NCBI GenBank assembly: GCA_019925795.1
Contig: CM034311.1
Span: forward strand, 9,472,126-9,536,125
Length of the DNA stretch: 64,000 nucleotides
Origin: Dendrobium chrysotoxum
Lineage: Eukaryota; Streptophyta; Magnoliopsida; Asparagales; Orchidaceae
Direction of reading: 5' to 3'
The notes under the pieces: generated by a model
The model's database searches: none
Told to the model about the DNA's origin: nothing
Seen by the model: the letters and a program-made list of their open reading frames with translations, nothing else
Part shown: positions 46,863 through 59,678 of the stretch, piece by piece
Layout: every line of letters starts with the position of its first letter
Position numbering within the stretch: the first letter of the stretch is position 1
Translations under genes and position numbers: made by a program

Positions 46863-49180
46863 TAATTTTATTTTTTTAAAATACTTTTGGATTTTGAAAT
46901 TTTTGGATTTTGGGTATTTAGGTGGCATTTAAAAAAATATAGAGCCAACCCCTCTGATTAAGATTTACGTTCAACATGGCCATCATTAGGGTGTTTACAG
47001 GACATTTATATTTATTGATTAAACCATATCAACTCTGTTAGCTTGCCGATAAAGGATTGGGTTCGTCATTGGTTGTAGGTTTTATTAATGAATTTCTTAA
47101 CTCATAGGCCTTAAAGGCCTAATATGAACATATAAAATAAATATTTTTGTTGACATCGTGACTGTATATTTATTTAATGGTTTGAGCCATATCGACTCTT
47201 ATCTACCAATATAGAAGGATCGGGCTCAAACTTGGGCAAATTATTTGACCCGCATAGCATCCTTAGACATCACGTGTGTATAAATAATATGCTCATCAGG
47301 GCCCATGTGGGTTTTTTGATTGCACTTGCCCCTTTAGTATACCTATGTGCTTACATATTACGGTCCACGTGCAAGGGACATTTTTGGACATATGTCGGGC
47401 CTTCTACAGTGGGTCATAGAAACTTATATTTATCATAGCTCATTTATATTTGCTCATAGATGATACGTTGGGTATACGACAGGTCTTCTACAGTAGCCCA
47501 TGGACACTTACATTTGCTACATGTCTTATATCTTCAATTGGGGGAGAACAATGTATTTGCTAACCATCGACATATTATTGATTGCAAGGGCTACTACAAC
47601 ATCTATTACCCATTGCTAATCACTACTGCTGCACATATGGAAAGTATTCCATTATCCCCAATAAGTGTTAGCATTCATCATACATTATAATGTTCATAGA
47701 TTGTAAGGAATTTTATGTGTTGACTACGTGCTACTGGCCATCATTCATAGGTGAACTTTTGTATGAGTGGGAAGTCCACTATATTGTCTTTCAGGAGCTC
47801 GTACATGCCTTCTATTCGCTTATTGGGATGCTGCAGATCCGGTGGCATGGCTTCAGGGTATGATTGTTTTCCAATTTCATTCAGGTAGACTGTCGTGCAC
47901 CACTTATTACTTTCTACTGGTGGATTGTAGTGCACTAATGAATCTCTTTCTCTATTTTTAGATACCTACATTTTGATGTTGATTGCAGGGCATATTCATA
48001 ATTATTGCATGTCCACCATTATTTCTTTATGTATGTCTGCAAGAAGTTTTATTGATTGCAGGCACGTTAAGGCATTTGCTTGCACATTAACTTTCATCAT
48101 TTGTAGAGAACTGTAGCCTTCACCTGCTGATTGATCACCACCATTTGAAGGGACATTGTAGCATTCATCATATGCTGCATCATGTGCATTTGTGGGTAAA
48201 TACAACTGCCTATGAGCGGATGGCCAAGTTTCATTGCAATCATGGGACACAAATTATTTGTAAATTGCATTTTCTTTGAACTCCTGGAATACATCAAGTC
48301 ACCACTTTCCAACCTCTTTTTCTTGCAGATATTTGCTGTATCTATTTAGCATTAGTTGTTGGAGATTGATGTGTTATTGTATGCCTCCCATGCTCTGGTA
48401 ATAGATAACAGTGATTGCCTTTTCTGCTTGTGGAGATTTGACATGTTTACTTAAAGCTGAATTATTATTGAGTTATTCCATTCATGGATGAGTTATCTAC
48501 CATCACTTGTATGCATCTCACTACATTCACTATGAACCACCTTGCATTATGAATATATCGATATATTTCAAATTCCCTGATCTATACTTATAGACAATCC
48601 ATATTCATTAGATGTTTCTTTTCATATGCATAGGTAGCATGAACTTCTTTCACCAGTTGACCAATCATCAGCAGTATGCATGACATTTTTGCTACAACTT
48701 TTTTGCATTTGTAATGTATGCTTGCTTCAACTTGCCATTAGAGTGTATATCATTAACATTGGTGTTTTATCCAACATGAACCCAATTATTTACATATTTG
48801 CACTTGATTTCAATAATCAAAGTTATCACTTAATATTTATATTGTGATTGTGCATTCGTTCATTTGATATTTAATTATTGTTTGAATTTGAGTTATGTTC
48901 CATGTTGTCCAATTCAAGTTCAAATAAAGTCCTTTATTGTTGCTCGAATGAGTTCAGCTCAAGTTTAGTTCATAAGTCGCTGTGGTTTTATTCAAGTTCA
49001 CTGTGTCGTATTCAAACTTGAGTTCTTTATATAATTATTCAAATACATGTCCTTTGTGGTCCAATCTATATGTTTAATTCATTGTCATTTAGTTCAATTT
49101 CAAAACTCATTTTAACTCCAATTTATTGTTTGCTTAAGTCCAGGTCCCCTGCCATTGTAAATTCGGCAGCCTCCTAACAT
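46863..49180. other. Long non-coding stretch, probably old LTR sequence
   Basis: No gene that I can support. Two diverged copies of a motif (ttgattaaaccatatcaactct ~47015; atggtttgagccatatcgactct ~47177, each followed by a cgataaaggat/atagaaggat GGG phrase) suggest internal repetition. Open stretches on the minus strand at 47741-48312 have no recognisable domain. Confidence 0.4.
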
Positions 49181-49189
49181 CTTCCCCAT

Positions 49190-49640
49190 TTAGATGAAAT
49201 TCCAATAGTTTTAGCCTGCCCACCACATCGAGAAAGACGTGCACGGTTGGTGTCAGGTGACACTACGGCCGTAGTATTTAACCCTACCACACCAAGAAAG
49301 TCATGCATAGGTCTTCAAGGGTACCTATTTGAAAAAGCAGTTTTTACCCGACGGTACTAAGGCACAGACGAGTACTTATATTTTAACCCGACGTGCTAAG
49401 AAAAGTATGCACAAGGATTGCCCTCCTCGATGTAAGCATTGCACCAGGTTCCCTCCCACCATGCTAAGAAAAGCATGTTGGGGGGTCCCTTGGCGCACCG
49501 TAAACACCAAAAAATAGAACTTCTTGGAGATTACCTACCTCGTCATGAGCACCGTGATGATCTCCCTCCCACCGTGCTAACAAAAGCGTGCATGGATGGT
49601 TTCTTGCCGTACCGCAAGCACCAAAAATGGGCTCTTAAAG
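49190..49640 (+). repeat. Degenerate GC-rich direct repeats
   Basis: Five diverged copies of a motif near CACCRTGCTAAGAAAAGC at about 49207, 49286, 49390, 49455 and 49570. Such a block followed by a purine-rich leader resembles the promoter part of the chromovirus LTRs F and G. Confidence 0.6.
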
Positions 49641-49818
49641 TTAGGAGATTATACCTGTGTGGCGACGGTGGCGAACAAAATACAAAAATTTCTCTTTTCT
49701 TTTGGATATTTCTTTTTTTAATTTTAATTTCCTTCTCTTTTTTTTTCAATTCTCCTTGTTCTCCTTTTTCTTTTCATTTCTTTTTTCTTTTTCTTGATTT
49801 CTTTTTTTTTCTACTTAT

Positions 49819-49850
<32 letters not shown>

Positions 49851-49886
49851 ACACACACACACATACACACACACACACACACACAC
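49819..49886. repeat. (AC)n microsatellite
   Basis: AC repeats with two AT interruptions. Confidence 0.97.
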
Positions 49887-50268
49887 TAATATTAATAAAT
49901 AGTAAATACATAGTTATACACTAATATGTATAGTAAAATAAACTAATATTAGATATTTAATAAACATTAATAATAATAATAATTAAAATCTAACCAAGAT
50001 ACCTGTGTGAGTAATTCAGTAAAGGTAGTGATGGGCTGCGACTACAAGTAGGGGTCAATTTAGCTTGCGATAGAGAGGAGAGTAGTAGATAGGGAGGTTG
50101 GACCTAGTCCAAGACTTGGGATCAGACAAGAGGTGGCTAGGGCTAGAGGGAGATCAGGAGGCTTGTGGCTTGTTTCGTGCGTTGGGATGTTAATTGGGGT
50201 CAACTATAACTGGGGATTCGGAAGACAAGGCGGTGGGCTTTGTGGAGTGCGACTAAGGTAGGGGGAAT

Positions 50269-50270
<2 letters not shown>

Positions 50271-50307
<37 letters not shown>
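50271..50307. repeat. (CT)n microsatellite
   Basis: Pure TC/CT run of 37 bases in a purine-rich leader-like region. Confidence 0.97.
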
Positions 50308-50310
<3 letters not shown>

Positions 50311-51607
50311 GACTGACGGCTGAATGAGGAAGAGGAAGGAGTCGGTGGCTTGGGGTTCAGCTACAGGTGCTAGGTCGACAGGACAGATGGGCTTCGATGA
50401 GATGAGTGTCAATTTGGGCTTCTAATCAAGATCAGAGAGGTCGATTATGGGACTATAGATGAAGGAGGTGGAATGTTGGTGAGGACTGGTGTAGAGTTTG
50501 ACTTATCTGATTGGAATGAATGGAGGGGGGAGTTTTGGTAATTGCGACTGATGGAAGGGATCGTCAAAGAGTTAGGATTTGGCTTCATAATTGGAAGGAG
50601 GATTTAGTTATGTCACATGGGAAGAAGAGGCAGAGGTTGGGAGTTCTCGGCCTGTAGAGGGACAATCGTTTGAGCATGAGGAAGGATGAATTAAAGGCTC
50701 TTCTCGTATTGCTTTTAACGATAGCGGGAAAAGAGTCAAGACAAAGCTCATGTCATATGACCTCTTCGACACTACTGCAAAGGTATGGGAAATTCATATT
50801 TACAAGATTTCGACAAGATTTAAGAGCAGGTAATCATTTTAAATTTTTTATGCTTTTTTTTGCTATATTACAGAGGTCAACAAATACCCCCCAATAAATG
50901 TGGTACGCGCCTAGAGCGAACCACATTTGTGGTATGCTGATTGACCCTGTGGATCTCTAGAAATTTACTCTAGATGTCACACAACGGTTTTTATTTTGTA
51001 GATCTCCAAAATCTTATTTGGATGTAATGTTGAGGGCTTCATTTTATAGATCTCCAAAAGCTTATTTGGATGTCTCACTAAGATTTTCATTATGTAGATC
51101 TTCAAGAGTCTATATCTGTGCTTTTATAGATCTTTGAATGTGCTTGTAGTCAATAATATGATTAATATGCTGGCACTTGTCAAGTAGAGACTCATATGAG
51201 AGTGATAGAATATTTCACATATAGTTCCTCAGAGTTTTACTCTTGTTGATTGATGATAGTATATAGTATTGCCACTTATTCTTTTTCGACACCACTATCA
51301 CCTTAGTTTATAGCATTTTTGTAACTGCTCAACATCTTTCTCTATCACAATCATGTATATATGTAATATTTATGTTGTATATTACTGATATCGTTCAAGA
51401 TTTATCTAAATTTTGTAGATTCATCAGCTGGTGGGACTTTATTGTCTCTTGTACTGATTATATCTTGCCCAAATTTGTATTACATCAAATACTTTCAAAA
51501 GAATCACGAACAATGTTCTTTGACCTTTCACTTACTAAGTAATGTAATGGCTCCAATTACCAAGTGCCCTAGAAAGGCAGAGTTTACTTAGACAAAGTCA
51601 ACTAATC
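50308..51607. other. Unassigned intergenic sequence
   Basis: No gene recognised. The words gtagatctccaaaa and agatctccaaaagcttatttggatgt recur between 50998 and 51075, a short local repeat. Confidence 0.4.
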
Positions 51608-51624
51608 ATTCTTTCACATTAAGA

Positions 51625-51830
51625 AAATGCTTATGAATGCACCTATGTTTAAATTGCCAAAGTTTAATTAGGATTTAGAAGTTTCCTTTGATGCATTAAG
51701 TAGAAGCATTAAAGGAGTTTTATGTCAAGAACTTTACTTAATTTTAATGAGAAATTAAATGAGGCTAAGAAAAATATTCAAACTATCATGAGGAGTTTTA
51801 TAAATTTTATTTAGAAGATAGACGGGTTAG
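51625..51830 (+). pseudogene. Ty3/gypsy RNase H relic (unit 1)
   Basis: Reads NAPMFKLPKFN, then VSFDALSRSIKGVL, then a shifted FNEKLNEAKKN, the pattern of the start of gypsy RNase H (APxLxLPDF, CDAS, EKLNEAR). Several stops. Copy at 56725-56930. Confidence 0.7.
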
Positions 51831-51870
51831 ATTATTTTAAAAAAAACTTGGTATGTGATATATATATATA

Positions 51871-51991
51871 TACGAAGTGATATCTAAGTGTGATAGATTT
51901 AAATAACTTGGAAATATTATACAACAAAATAAAATTATTGATGATATAACTTCTAGAATTAAGGCTAGATGATTAAAATGAAGAAATGACT

Positions 51992-52040
<49 letters not shown>

Positions 52041-52400
52041 GAAGTGATATCTAAGTGTGATAGATTTAAATAACTTGGAAATATTATACAACAAAATAAA
52101 CTTATTGATGATATAACTTCTAGAATTAAGGCTAGATGATTAAAATGGAGAAATGCCTTAAATTTGTATGGTAATATTATATTAAAGAGGCTTAAAAGTA
52201 TATATTATAAAACAATAATTGGGTTGGTGATGTTATATTGTTCAAATGTTTTGTTGTAAAAAGGTCAATGATAACTAAGTTAACCAATATAAATGAGAAT
52301 GTTAATATGGATATGTGACAAGCTTAGAAATAATAAATTGAGACATGATAATATTAAAGGAAGTATTTAAGTAATATATATTAAAGATGATATTATTTTA
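51871..52400 (+). pseudogene. LINE (RTE-like) RT C-terminal relic (unit 1)
   Basis: Reads KCDRFK(*)LGNIIQQNK, IDDITSRIKAR, LKWRNAL, LKRLKSIYYKTIIGLVMLYCS, then MLIWICDKLRNNKLRHDNIKGS, matching the end of plant non-LTR RT proteins (FKYLGSxI, RIxAGWLKWR, MLRWMCG, RNExIRG). The first ~129 bases are tandemly duplicated (51871-51999 and 52038-52166) around an (AT)n run. Copy at 56991-57235. Confidence 0.75.
51995..52039. repeat. (AT)n microsatellite within LINE relic
   Basis: About 22 AT units between the two copies of the 129-base segment; shorter AT runs at 51857-51872 and 56956-56990. Confidence 0.95.
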
Positions 52401-53460
52401 ATTAAATTTAAGGGATGCTTGGTTTGAAGTAAAATGGATGTAAAATATTTCAAATGTTGAGGTTTTGAAAATATTGATGTTTGATCTAAAGCAAAAGAAA
52501 TGCAGAATAAAATTTTGACGTATTTGGAATGCACCTCTAGTTTAATTTTGGTGTTTTTTTTAAACCATTAGATTTGTCTTATCTTCAAATTTATTTTAAA
52601 TTCTATGTTTTTAATGTTGCCAATCACCACCAACTATGTCGTCCACTGCCTGCCAATACAACCCACTAGTGTGATCGTTGTCGGCCGCTCATCATTGGCG
52701 CTGCTAGCGATCACCATCGGCAACCGCTATTACAGTCTGCCACCATTGGTTGCCAGTCACCATAGCTTACTGGCTACCACCCTTGCTGACAACTACTATG
52801 ACTGGTCATTATCCACCATCAGTTTTAGGCTTTGCATTGCATTCATTTTACTTCAACCTTCATCAACTAGCCACTGTCATCAGACTACCACCTCACCATT
52901 CGATCGCTACCCGACCGTCACTGTCAAAGCATCATCATTGAGCCGTTGTTATTGGACCTTTTCTATCCGACTATTGATGTCAAACTTTTGTCCGATCACC
53001 TTCATCAGACTACCGTCTAATCACAAACATTAGACCCTTCTTTGCCATAATTGTCTTAACACCTATCATCCTATACCAACTTCGTCATATTTTCTATCAG
53101 TTTTATATACTCCTCAAATTTTGCAGTCCTCAAGTTTAAGTTTTAGTCAAAAGTTTGTAATCAATGCTCAAGTAATGAAATCATTTCAATTAGGTCAAAC
53201 CTTATGGTTTTCTCCCTTTTCGAATTTTTCACATAAAAGTTAGTTTCACCTATGTGCTTGTCATTTATTTATATGTATGTTGGATCTTCATACACAACTA
53301 TGATTCAAAATTCTCTTAATTTATTGTCATGGAATTTTTAGCCCTAATGAAGCCATAAAAGTTACATTTAAAAAATGTGATAGTAAAATTTAATATTTGG
53401 ACTTTTTTCAAATTTTGTATAACATCTATATACTACTATATAAGTGTGGCTTGGGATTCT
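52401..53460. other. Unassigned sequence including a CA-rich block
   Basis: 52600-53035 is rich in caccatc/ccaccat words without a recognisable protein; part of it (52836-53040) recurs at 57235-57430. 53100-53460 is A/T-rich and recurs at ~57480-57850. Confidence 0.4.
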
Positions 53461-54065
53461 TCCCATAGCAAAGCTTGATTGTTCATTTATAAACTTGAAA
53501 TAAATCCGCAGCGTTTAGTTAGGATTCTTCATATTCATTGCTTCTTAGTTCCTCCCAAATATTTCCCCAAATCATTTATAAACTTATTTCCACTATACCT
53601 GTTGTTTCTCCAAAACGTTTTAAATGTCAAGCAGTTAAAAAAATTAGCACTTTCCAACTTCGATTTCACAGCTGAGTTGTATCTACTCCAACAAAGCATT
53701 TCACTGGCTATCAGACCCGACCGTTTCACTTCCGATTGTCGCATGATTCTCTAAAAAAATCTGGCCTAATGCAGCTCTATTTACAACCGAGCGATTTCTA
53801 CTCCAACTGAGCGTTTCACAGGCTATCACACCCGATCGTTTCACTTCTCATTGGCGCACGGTTCTCTAATAAAGAAAAACCCTAGCCAAATGTAGCTACA
53901 TTTACAACCTCTCGCATCCCCAGTTTCGCTTTCTCCCTCTCGCCGAATGCAATATTGTTTCCTGCTCATCACCCTCTCACCGAAGGCAACAATTCATCTA
54001 TCTTCTTATCACCAAAACCATCAAACCATAAGTCACCTCGAAGGCTCCATCATATTTAACGTAAG
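53461..54065 (+). other. Promoter/5'-UTR-like region of the NDL pseudogene (unit 1)
   Basis: Contains repeated phrases (gcgatttctactccaactgagcg; gctatcacacccgatcgtttcac), aaaaaccctagcc, a common plant leader motif, then C/T-rich sequence and a splice-donor-like aacgtaagc at ~54058. Inferred from position upstream of NDL exons; copy at ~57845-58445. Confidence 0.35.
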
Positions 54066-55264
54066 CTGGCCTAACCATTATAGATTTTTTCAAATGCAAT
54101 CTCTTTCACAGCTCGAGCTTTTAGTTCTATATGTTCATTTGTCAATTTGTTGTCTTTAAATCATACCTTCATTATCTATTAATTTATTAATATGATATCC
54201 GCTCTCTTTTTTTTAAGTTTATCTACCAAAAAAATATTCGAAAGTGATATATCTATATGATGATTTTATGATTTTCAACTATATATTTACATATTGTTTA
54301 TTCAAGCATTCTATATGAATGATTTGGTCTTTAATTTACTCTATCAAGGCTTTGCATATTAAAAATTTTTAAGTTTGCTGATTTTTATTTGGCAACCTTT
54401 AAGATTGCTTCTAATGCTTAAGACCTTTGAGTGTGTGAGAAAACTGTCTCCACTCTGAGATTAAAATATCTTGTATGAATGATCTTGATTGTAAGTGTCT
54501 TTTGATAGGTTAGAGTTGATCTTTTGGGTCAGATTATTGCTAATCAATCAAAATTTTGTTTATTTTGCAAGGTTTGGATTCTTGGTTCATTTGTGGATTT
54601 TTTCTACTTGGGAAAATTGCCTCTCCAAAAATCTTTTTTATCATAGAATTCTTCCTCCAACTCAATGACACCCAAAGGTTAAGCTCGCCCAAACCATTAC
54701 GGATTTTTGTAAATGCAACCTCTTTCACAGTTGATTGATTTGTTTGTAGTCAAAGATCCCTAAGGAGTTATATGATTTTTTGTCCCTTTTGGTGAAAAAT
54801 ATGTTTGTTTATATGGTATGTGATTGAGGATTACTGAATAAGGATTAGTGTTTCTTCAGCTATTTTTGAAGCTAGGTTTTGGATGGATAAATGGGCCAGA
54901 TTAAGTTGAGAATTTTAATAGATTTTATGGGTTTTTAAATTTAGTACTATTATTTATTTGGTATAATTTATAAAATTTATTACTATTTTTTATAAAATTA
55001 TTACTAGTCGTTGTTGTCAGCTAACCATTTCGTTTTATTACTACAAATAGAAATTCAGTTTTACAAGAAAAATTGTGTTTCTACAAATATATAATAGAGC
55101 ATGGTTTGCTTTTAGGCATTTAATGTTCTTTTAGGTCAATTATATATCTTTCTGTTAATAAAAGTTGGACAGTTGTGAGAAAATAAATTTGGTGAATGTA
55201 TGTATAGATGTAGCGAACGTGATAAAATATAAAATTTGTTGAACTAGAAATGAGTAGTAGTCAC

Positions 55265-55556
55265 CTACCTAGGCTTAACTAAGGATACTACAGTGATGGC
55301 TGTTGATAATAAGAAGCATACACCACCAACATAAAGATATGCAATACCAAGGAATTTATTCGTTTCTCCAAGCCAGGTTGTTGTTGAAAGTACCAGCTTT
55401 TTCTTCACCAAAATTGTAGTAGGTTTTGTAGTTATTCTTCAGCATCATTGTAATGATATCATTTTCCTTATGATCTACATCTAACCTTCCGTTCAACTTC
55501 CTAAATATTTGAAGGGTTGTACGCATCCGAGCAATAAGATCCTCTTACTCGCTTAA
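55265..55556 (-). pseudogene. ALIS/CDC50 (LEM3-type) gene fragment, unit 1
   Basis: Minus strand, preceded by a splice-acceptor-like cttgacag. Reads LSE(*)EDLIARMRT, LQIFRKLNGRLDVD, NDIITMMLKNNYKTYYNFGEEK, then after a frameshift KFLGIAYLYVGGVCF and LVKPR. This matches the C-terminal end of ALA-interacting subunits: a lumenal domain with NNYNTYSFGGKK followed by the last membrane helix (FLGIAYLTVGG). These proteins are the beta subunits of P4-ATPase lipid flippases. Only the last exon(s) are present. One stop and one frameshift make it non-functional. Confidence 0.82.
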
Positions 55557-55960
55557 CTGTCAAGAGACAAACATAATAAATTAGAATAAGACCAACAGTG
55601 AGAAATGCAATCCTATTATGTTCAATCTTTGCAATATTAGCTTTTTACTATCATAAATCCATTTAACTCCATTAATTAACTTTTTATGTTAAATCTTTGC
55701 AATATCAGTACATCTTTTTTTTTTAATTTGGACTACATTTTATAATAATATCAGTACATCTTTATTTAAATGTCTATCCTATTATTTTGTTCTATTATTT
55801 CTTATTATTTTATTCATTTTAGTTTTCATATTATTTACAATACATGCCATATCCATTACTCTTTATTTTTTTAAGTACTGTTTTACTCTTCGAATAGATA
55901 TTACATTGATCTCATATTTGAAGGTACTTCTTTGTACAAATATCAAACTATGACTAGATA

Positions 55961-56045
55961 CAACAACAACAACATCAAGTCTTTATCCCACCACGTGAGG
56001 TCGGCTACATGAATCCTTTTTCTCCATTGTGTTCGGTTATTTGAC
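55961..56045. repeat. LINE-tail-like repeat (unit 1)
   Basis: caacaacaacaacatcaag, then tatcccaccacgtgaggtcggctacatgaatcc, a phrase widespread in plant genomes as a retroposon end. Copy at 60373-60450. Confidence 0.55.
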
Positions 56046-56269
56046 TTTTTCTATTAATAAACTATCATTTATGCTGTGAGTTATAGTATTTTTTATAATC
56101 TCAAAAAAAATATAATCTTCTAATTTAATTGAATACCAACTTATTTAAGCAAGCTCATTTATTATAATATTATTAAAAGTTATTCAATTAGTTAAAACAT
56201 TATTTTTTTATAATTTCACTTAATTATGTTTACTTAAATATCATTTTTCAAAAAAATTGTTTATGTTTT

Positions 56270-56700
56270 TGTGTCTGTGTTTAGTGATCCGGAAAAACCT
56301 TGTTTTCTAGCTTATTCTGATGTGGCTTTAAACTGTAAGTTGAAAGGTTATACTTTATTTACTTCAATGTATCCTTGATTTATCTTCTTCTGTGTAAAAA
56401 TAGAATTAGTAGTGTATTCATGTAAATGTAAAAAGGGCATATTTAAAGCTGCTTGCAAATTCATATATTACTTGAAATTATAATTTATATAAGCTATTGC
56501 ATTACTTTGATAATAACATACTACTTGTCAATGACCTTATGCTTCTCTTATAGTATTTTCTTTTATTCTATGAAAGAGTTTCATTTAATAAGTATAACGC
56601 ATTCATTTTTTTCGAATATGTCATGCTTTCAAGGATTATTTTTTACTCCAAAGGCTGTTTCTTTGCTGCTTCACAATTTTTGCATATATCTTATCACCCC
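56270..56700 (+). pseudogene. NDL (NDRG/SF21-like) gene fragment, unit 1
   Basis: Two exons. The first (~56270-56334) reads VSVFSDPEKPCFLAYSDVAL plus N and ends at the donor gtaagt. The second (~56616-56700) reads MSCFQGLFF, then SLLLHNFCIYLITP. Both are consecutive in NDL proteins, the alpha/beta-hydrolase-fold family of N-MYC-downregulated-like/SF21 proteins (KPAxxTYPDVALN, MSCFQGLFF, LLLHNFCIYHIxPPGHE). The acceptor before the second exon lacks AG (ttcga). The exon is cut by the duplication breakpoint, so the unit ends inside it. Confidence 0.88.
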
Positions 56701-56724
56701 TCATTCTTTCACATTAAAAAAATG

Positions 56725-56950
56725 CTTATGAATGCACCCATGTTTAAATTGCCAAAGTTTAATTAAGATTTTGAAGTTTCCTTTGATGTATTAAGTAGAA
56801 GCATTAAAGGAGTTCTAAGTCAAAAACTTTACTTAATTTTAATGAGAAATTAAACGAGGCTAAGCAAAATATTCAAACTATCATGAGGAGTTTTATAAAT
56901 TTTATTTAGAAGATAGATGCATTAGATTATTTAAAAATAAAACTTGGTAT

Positions 56951-56994
<44 letters not shown>

Positions 56995-57235
56995 AAGTGA
57001 TATCTAAATGTGATAGATTTAAATCACTTGGAAATATTATTCAACAAAATAAAATTATTGATGATATAACTTCTAGAATTAAGGCTAGATGATTAAAATA
57101 AAGAAATGCCTTAAATTTGTATGATAATATTATATTAAAGAGGCTTAAAAGTATATATTATAAAACAATAATTGGGTTGGTGATGTTATATTGTTCAAAT
57201 GTTTTGTTGTAAAAAGGTCAATGTACTATTGCATT
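56725..57235 (+). pseudogene. Gypsy RNase H and LINE RT relics (unit 2)
   Basis: Second copies of 51625-51830 and 51871-52270. The local 129-base duplication of unit 1 is absent, leaving a single copy after the (AT)n run at 56956-56990. Confidence 0.7.
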
Positions 57236-59678
57236 CATTTTACTTCAACCTTCATCAACTAGCCACCATCATCAGACTACCACCCCACCATTTGATCGCT
57301 GCCCGACCGTCATCGTCAAACCATCATCATTGAGTCATTGTTGTTGGACCTTTGCTACCTGATTGTGGATGTTGAACTTTTGTCAGATCACCTTCATCAA
57401 ACTACTGCCTAATCACAAACATTAGACCCTTCATAGCCACAATTGTCTGAACGCCTCTCACCCTATACCAACTTCATCATATTTTCTATATACTCTTGTA
57501 ATCTTGTAGTCCTCAAGTTAAGTTTTAGTCAAAAGCTTGTAATCAATGCTCAAGTAATGAAATCATTTCAATTAGGTCAAACCTTATGGTTTTTTCCCTT
57601 TTTGGATTTTTTCACATAAAAGTTAGTTTCACCTATGTGCTTGTCATTTATTTATATGTATGTTGGATCTTCGTACACAACTATGATTCAAAATTCTCTT
57701 AATTTATTGCCATGGAATTTTTAGCTCTAATGAAGCCATAAAGTTACATTTTAAAAATGTGATAGTAAAATTTAATATTTGTACTTTTTTCAAATTATGT
57801 ATAACATCTATATACTACTATATAAGTGAGGCTTAGAATTCATCCTATGGCAAAGCTTGATCGTTCATTTATAAACTTGAAATAAATCTGCAGCGTTCAG
57901 TTAGGACTCTTCATATTCATTACTTTTCAGCTCCTCCAAAATGTTTCTCCAAATCATTTATAAACTTAATTCCATTATGCCTGTCGTTTATCCAAAACAT
58001 TTTCAATGTCAAGCAGTTAAAAAAAATTAGCACTTTCCAACTTCGAGTTCACAGCTGAGTTGTTTCTACTCCAACCGAGCGTTTCACTGGCTATCACACC
58101 CGACCGTTTCACTTACGATTGTCACACGATTCTCTAATAAAACATTGTCTAACGCAGCTCTATTTATAACCGAGCGATTTCTACTCCAATTGAGCATTTT
58201 ACTGGCTATCACACCCGACAATTTCACTTCTCGTTGGCGCACGAATCTCTAATAAAGAAAAATCCTAGCCGAACGTAGCTACATTTACAACTGAATGCAT
58301 CCCCTATTTCGCTTTCTCCCACTCGCCGCATGCAACATTGTTTCCCGCTCATCTCCCTCTCACCGAAGGCAACAACTCAGCTATCTTCTTATCACCGAAA
58401 CCATCAAACCATAAGTCACCTGGAAGGCTCCATCATATTTCATGTAAGCTCGCTTAACCATTACATATTTTTTCAAATGCAATCTCTTTCATAGCTTGAG
58501 CTTTTAGTTCTATATGTTCATTTGTCGATTCCTTGTCATTAAATCATACCTTCATTATCTATTCTTTTATTAATATGATATCCTTTCTCTTTTCTTTAAG
58601 TTTATCTACAAAAAAAATATTCAAAAGTGATATAATTATATGATGATTTCATGATTTTCAATAATATATTTACATTTTGTTTATTCAAGCATTCTATACA
58701 AATGATTTGGTTTTTAATTAACTGTATCAAGGCTTTGCATATTAAAATTTTTTAAGTTTGCTGATGTTTATTTGGCAACCTTTAAGATTGCTTCTAATGC
58801 TTATGACCTTTGAGTATGTGAGAAAACTGTCAACTTTGATTTTGCAGTTCCACTTTGAGATTAAAATATCTTGTATGAATGAACTTGATTGTAAGTGTCT
58901 TTTGATAGGTTAGAGTTGATCTTTTGGGTCAGATTATTGCTAATTAATTGAAATTCTGTTTATTTTGCAAACTTTTGATTCTTGGTTCATTTGTGAATTT
59001 TTTCTACTTGGGAAAATTGCCTCTCCAAAAATCTTTTTTATCATAGAATTTTTCCTCCAACTCAACGACACCCAAAGTTTAAGCTCGCCCAAACCATTAC
59101 GAATTTTTGTAAATGCAACCTCTTTCACAGTTGATTGATTTGTTTGCGGTCAAAGATCCCTAAGGAGTTATATGATTGTTTGTCCCTTTTGGTGAAAAAT
59201 ATGTTTGTTTATATGGTGTGGAGAGTAGGGTATGCGATTGAGTATTACTGAATAAGGATTAGTATTTCTTCAGCTATTTTTGAAGCTAAGCTTTGGATGG
59301 ATAAATGGGCCAGATTAAGTTGAGAATTATAATAGATTTTAAGGGTTTTTAAATTTAGTACTATTATTTATTTGGAATAATTGATAAAATGTATTACTAT
59401 TTTTTATAAAATTATAACTAGTCATGGTTGTCAGCTAACCATTTCGTTTTATTACTCCAAATAGAAATTCAGTTTTATAAGAAAAATGGTGTTTCTACAA
59501 AATTACAGTAGAGCATGGTTTGCTTTTATGCATTTAATGTTCTTTTAGGGCAATTATATATCTTTCTGTTGATAAAAGTTGGATAGTTGTGAGAAAATAA
59601 ATTTGATGAATGTATGTATAGATGTAGCCTTCGTGATAAAATATAAAATTTGTTGAACTATAAATGAGTAGTAGTCAC
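57236..59678. other. Non-coding part of unit 2
   Basis: Collinear with 52836-55264. Includes the 5'-UTR-like region (58260-58445, aaaaatcctagcc). No gene; the 62-codon open stretch on the minus strand at 58940-59128 is matched in unit 1 but has no known domain. Confidence 0.5.

Larger units (their letters stand above)
51608..56700 (+). repeat. Tandem duplication, unit 1
   Basis: Begins cattctttcacatta and ends cttatcacccct, directly followed by unit 2, which begins with the same words. It is collinear with unit 2 throughout, except that ~565 bases at 52272-52836 are absent from unit 2. Contents in order: gypsy RNase H relic, LINE RT relic, a CA-rich block, a 5'-UTR-like region, the antisense ALIS-like relic, a LINE-tail-like sequence and NDL exons. 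Confidence 0.95.

Noticed and set aside
47741..48312. Overlapping minus-strand ORFs with Cys/His residues
   Set aside because: No motif spacing of a known zinc-binding or other domain, and no coding-like context.
49439..49924. 161-codon ORF with a poly-Thr-His tail
   Set aside because: The tail is the (AC)n microsatellite and the rest crosses the degenerate repeats; no domain.
52405..52545. Possible MITE (gggatgcttggttt at one end, ggaatgcacc at the other)
   Set aside because: The inverted match is weak and no target duplication is visible.
54540..59128. 62-codon minus-strand ORF present in both duplication units (54540-54728, 58940-59128)
   Set aside because: Similarity is no higher than in surrounding non-coding DNA, there is no known domain, and it lies in intron-like sequence.
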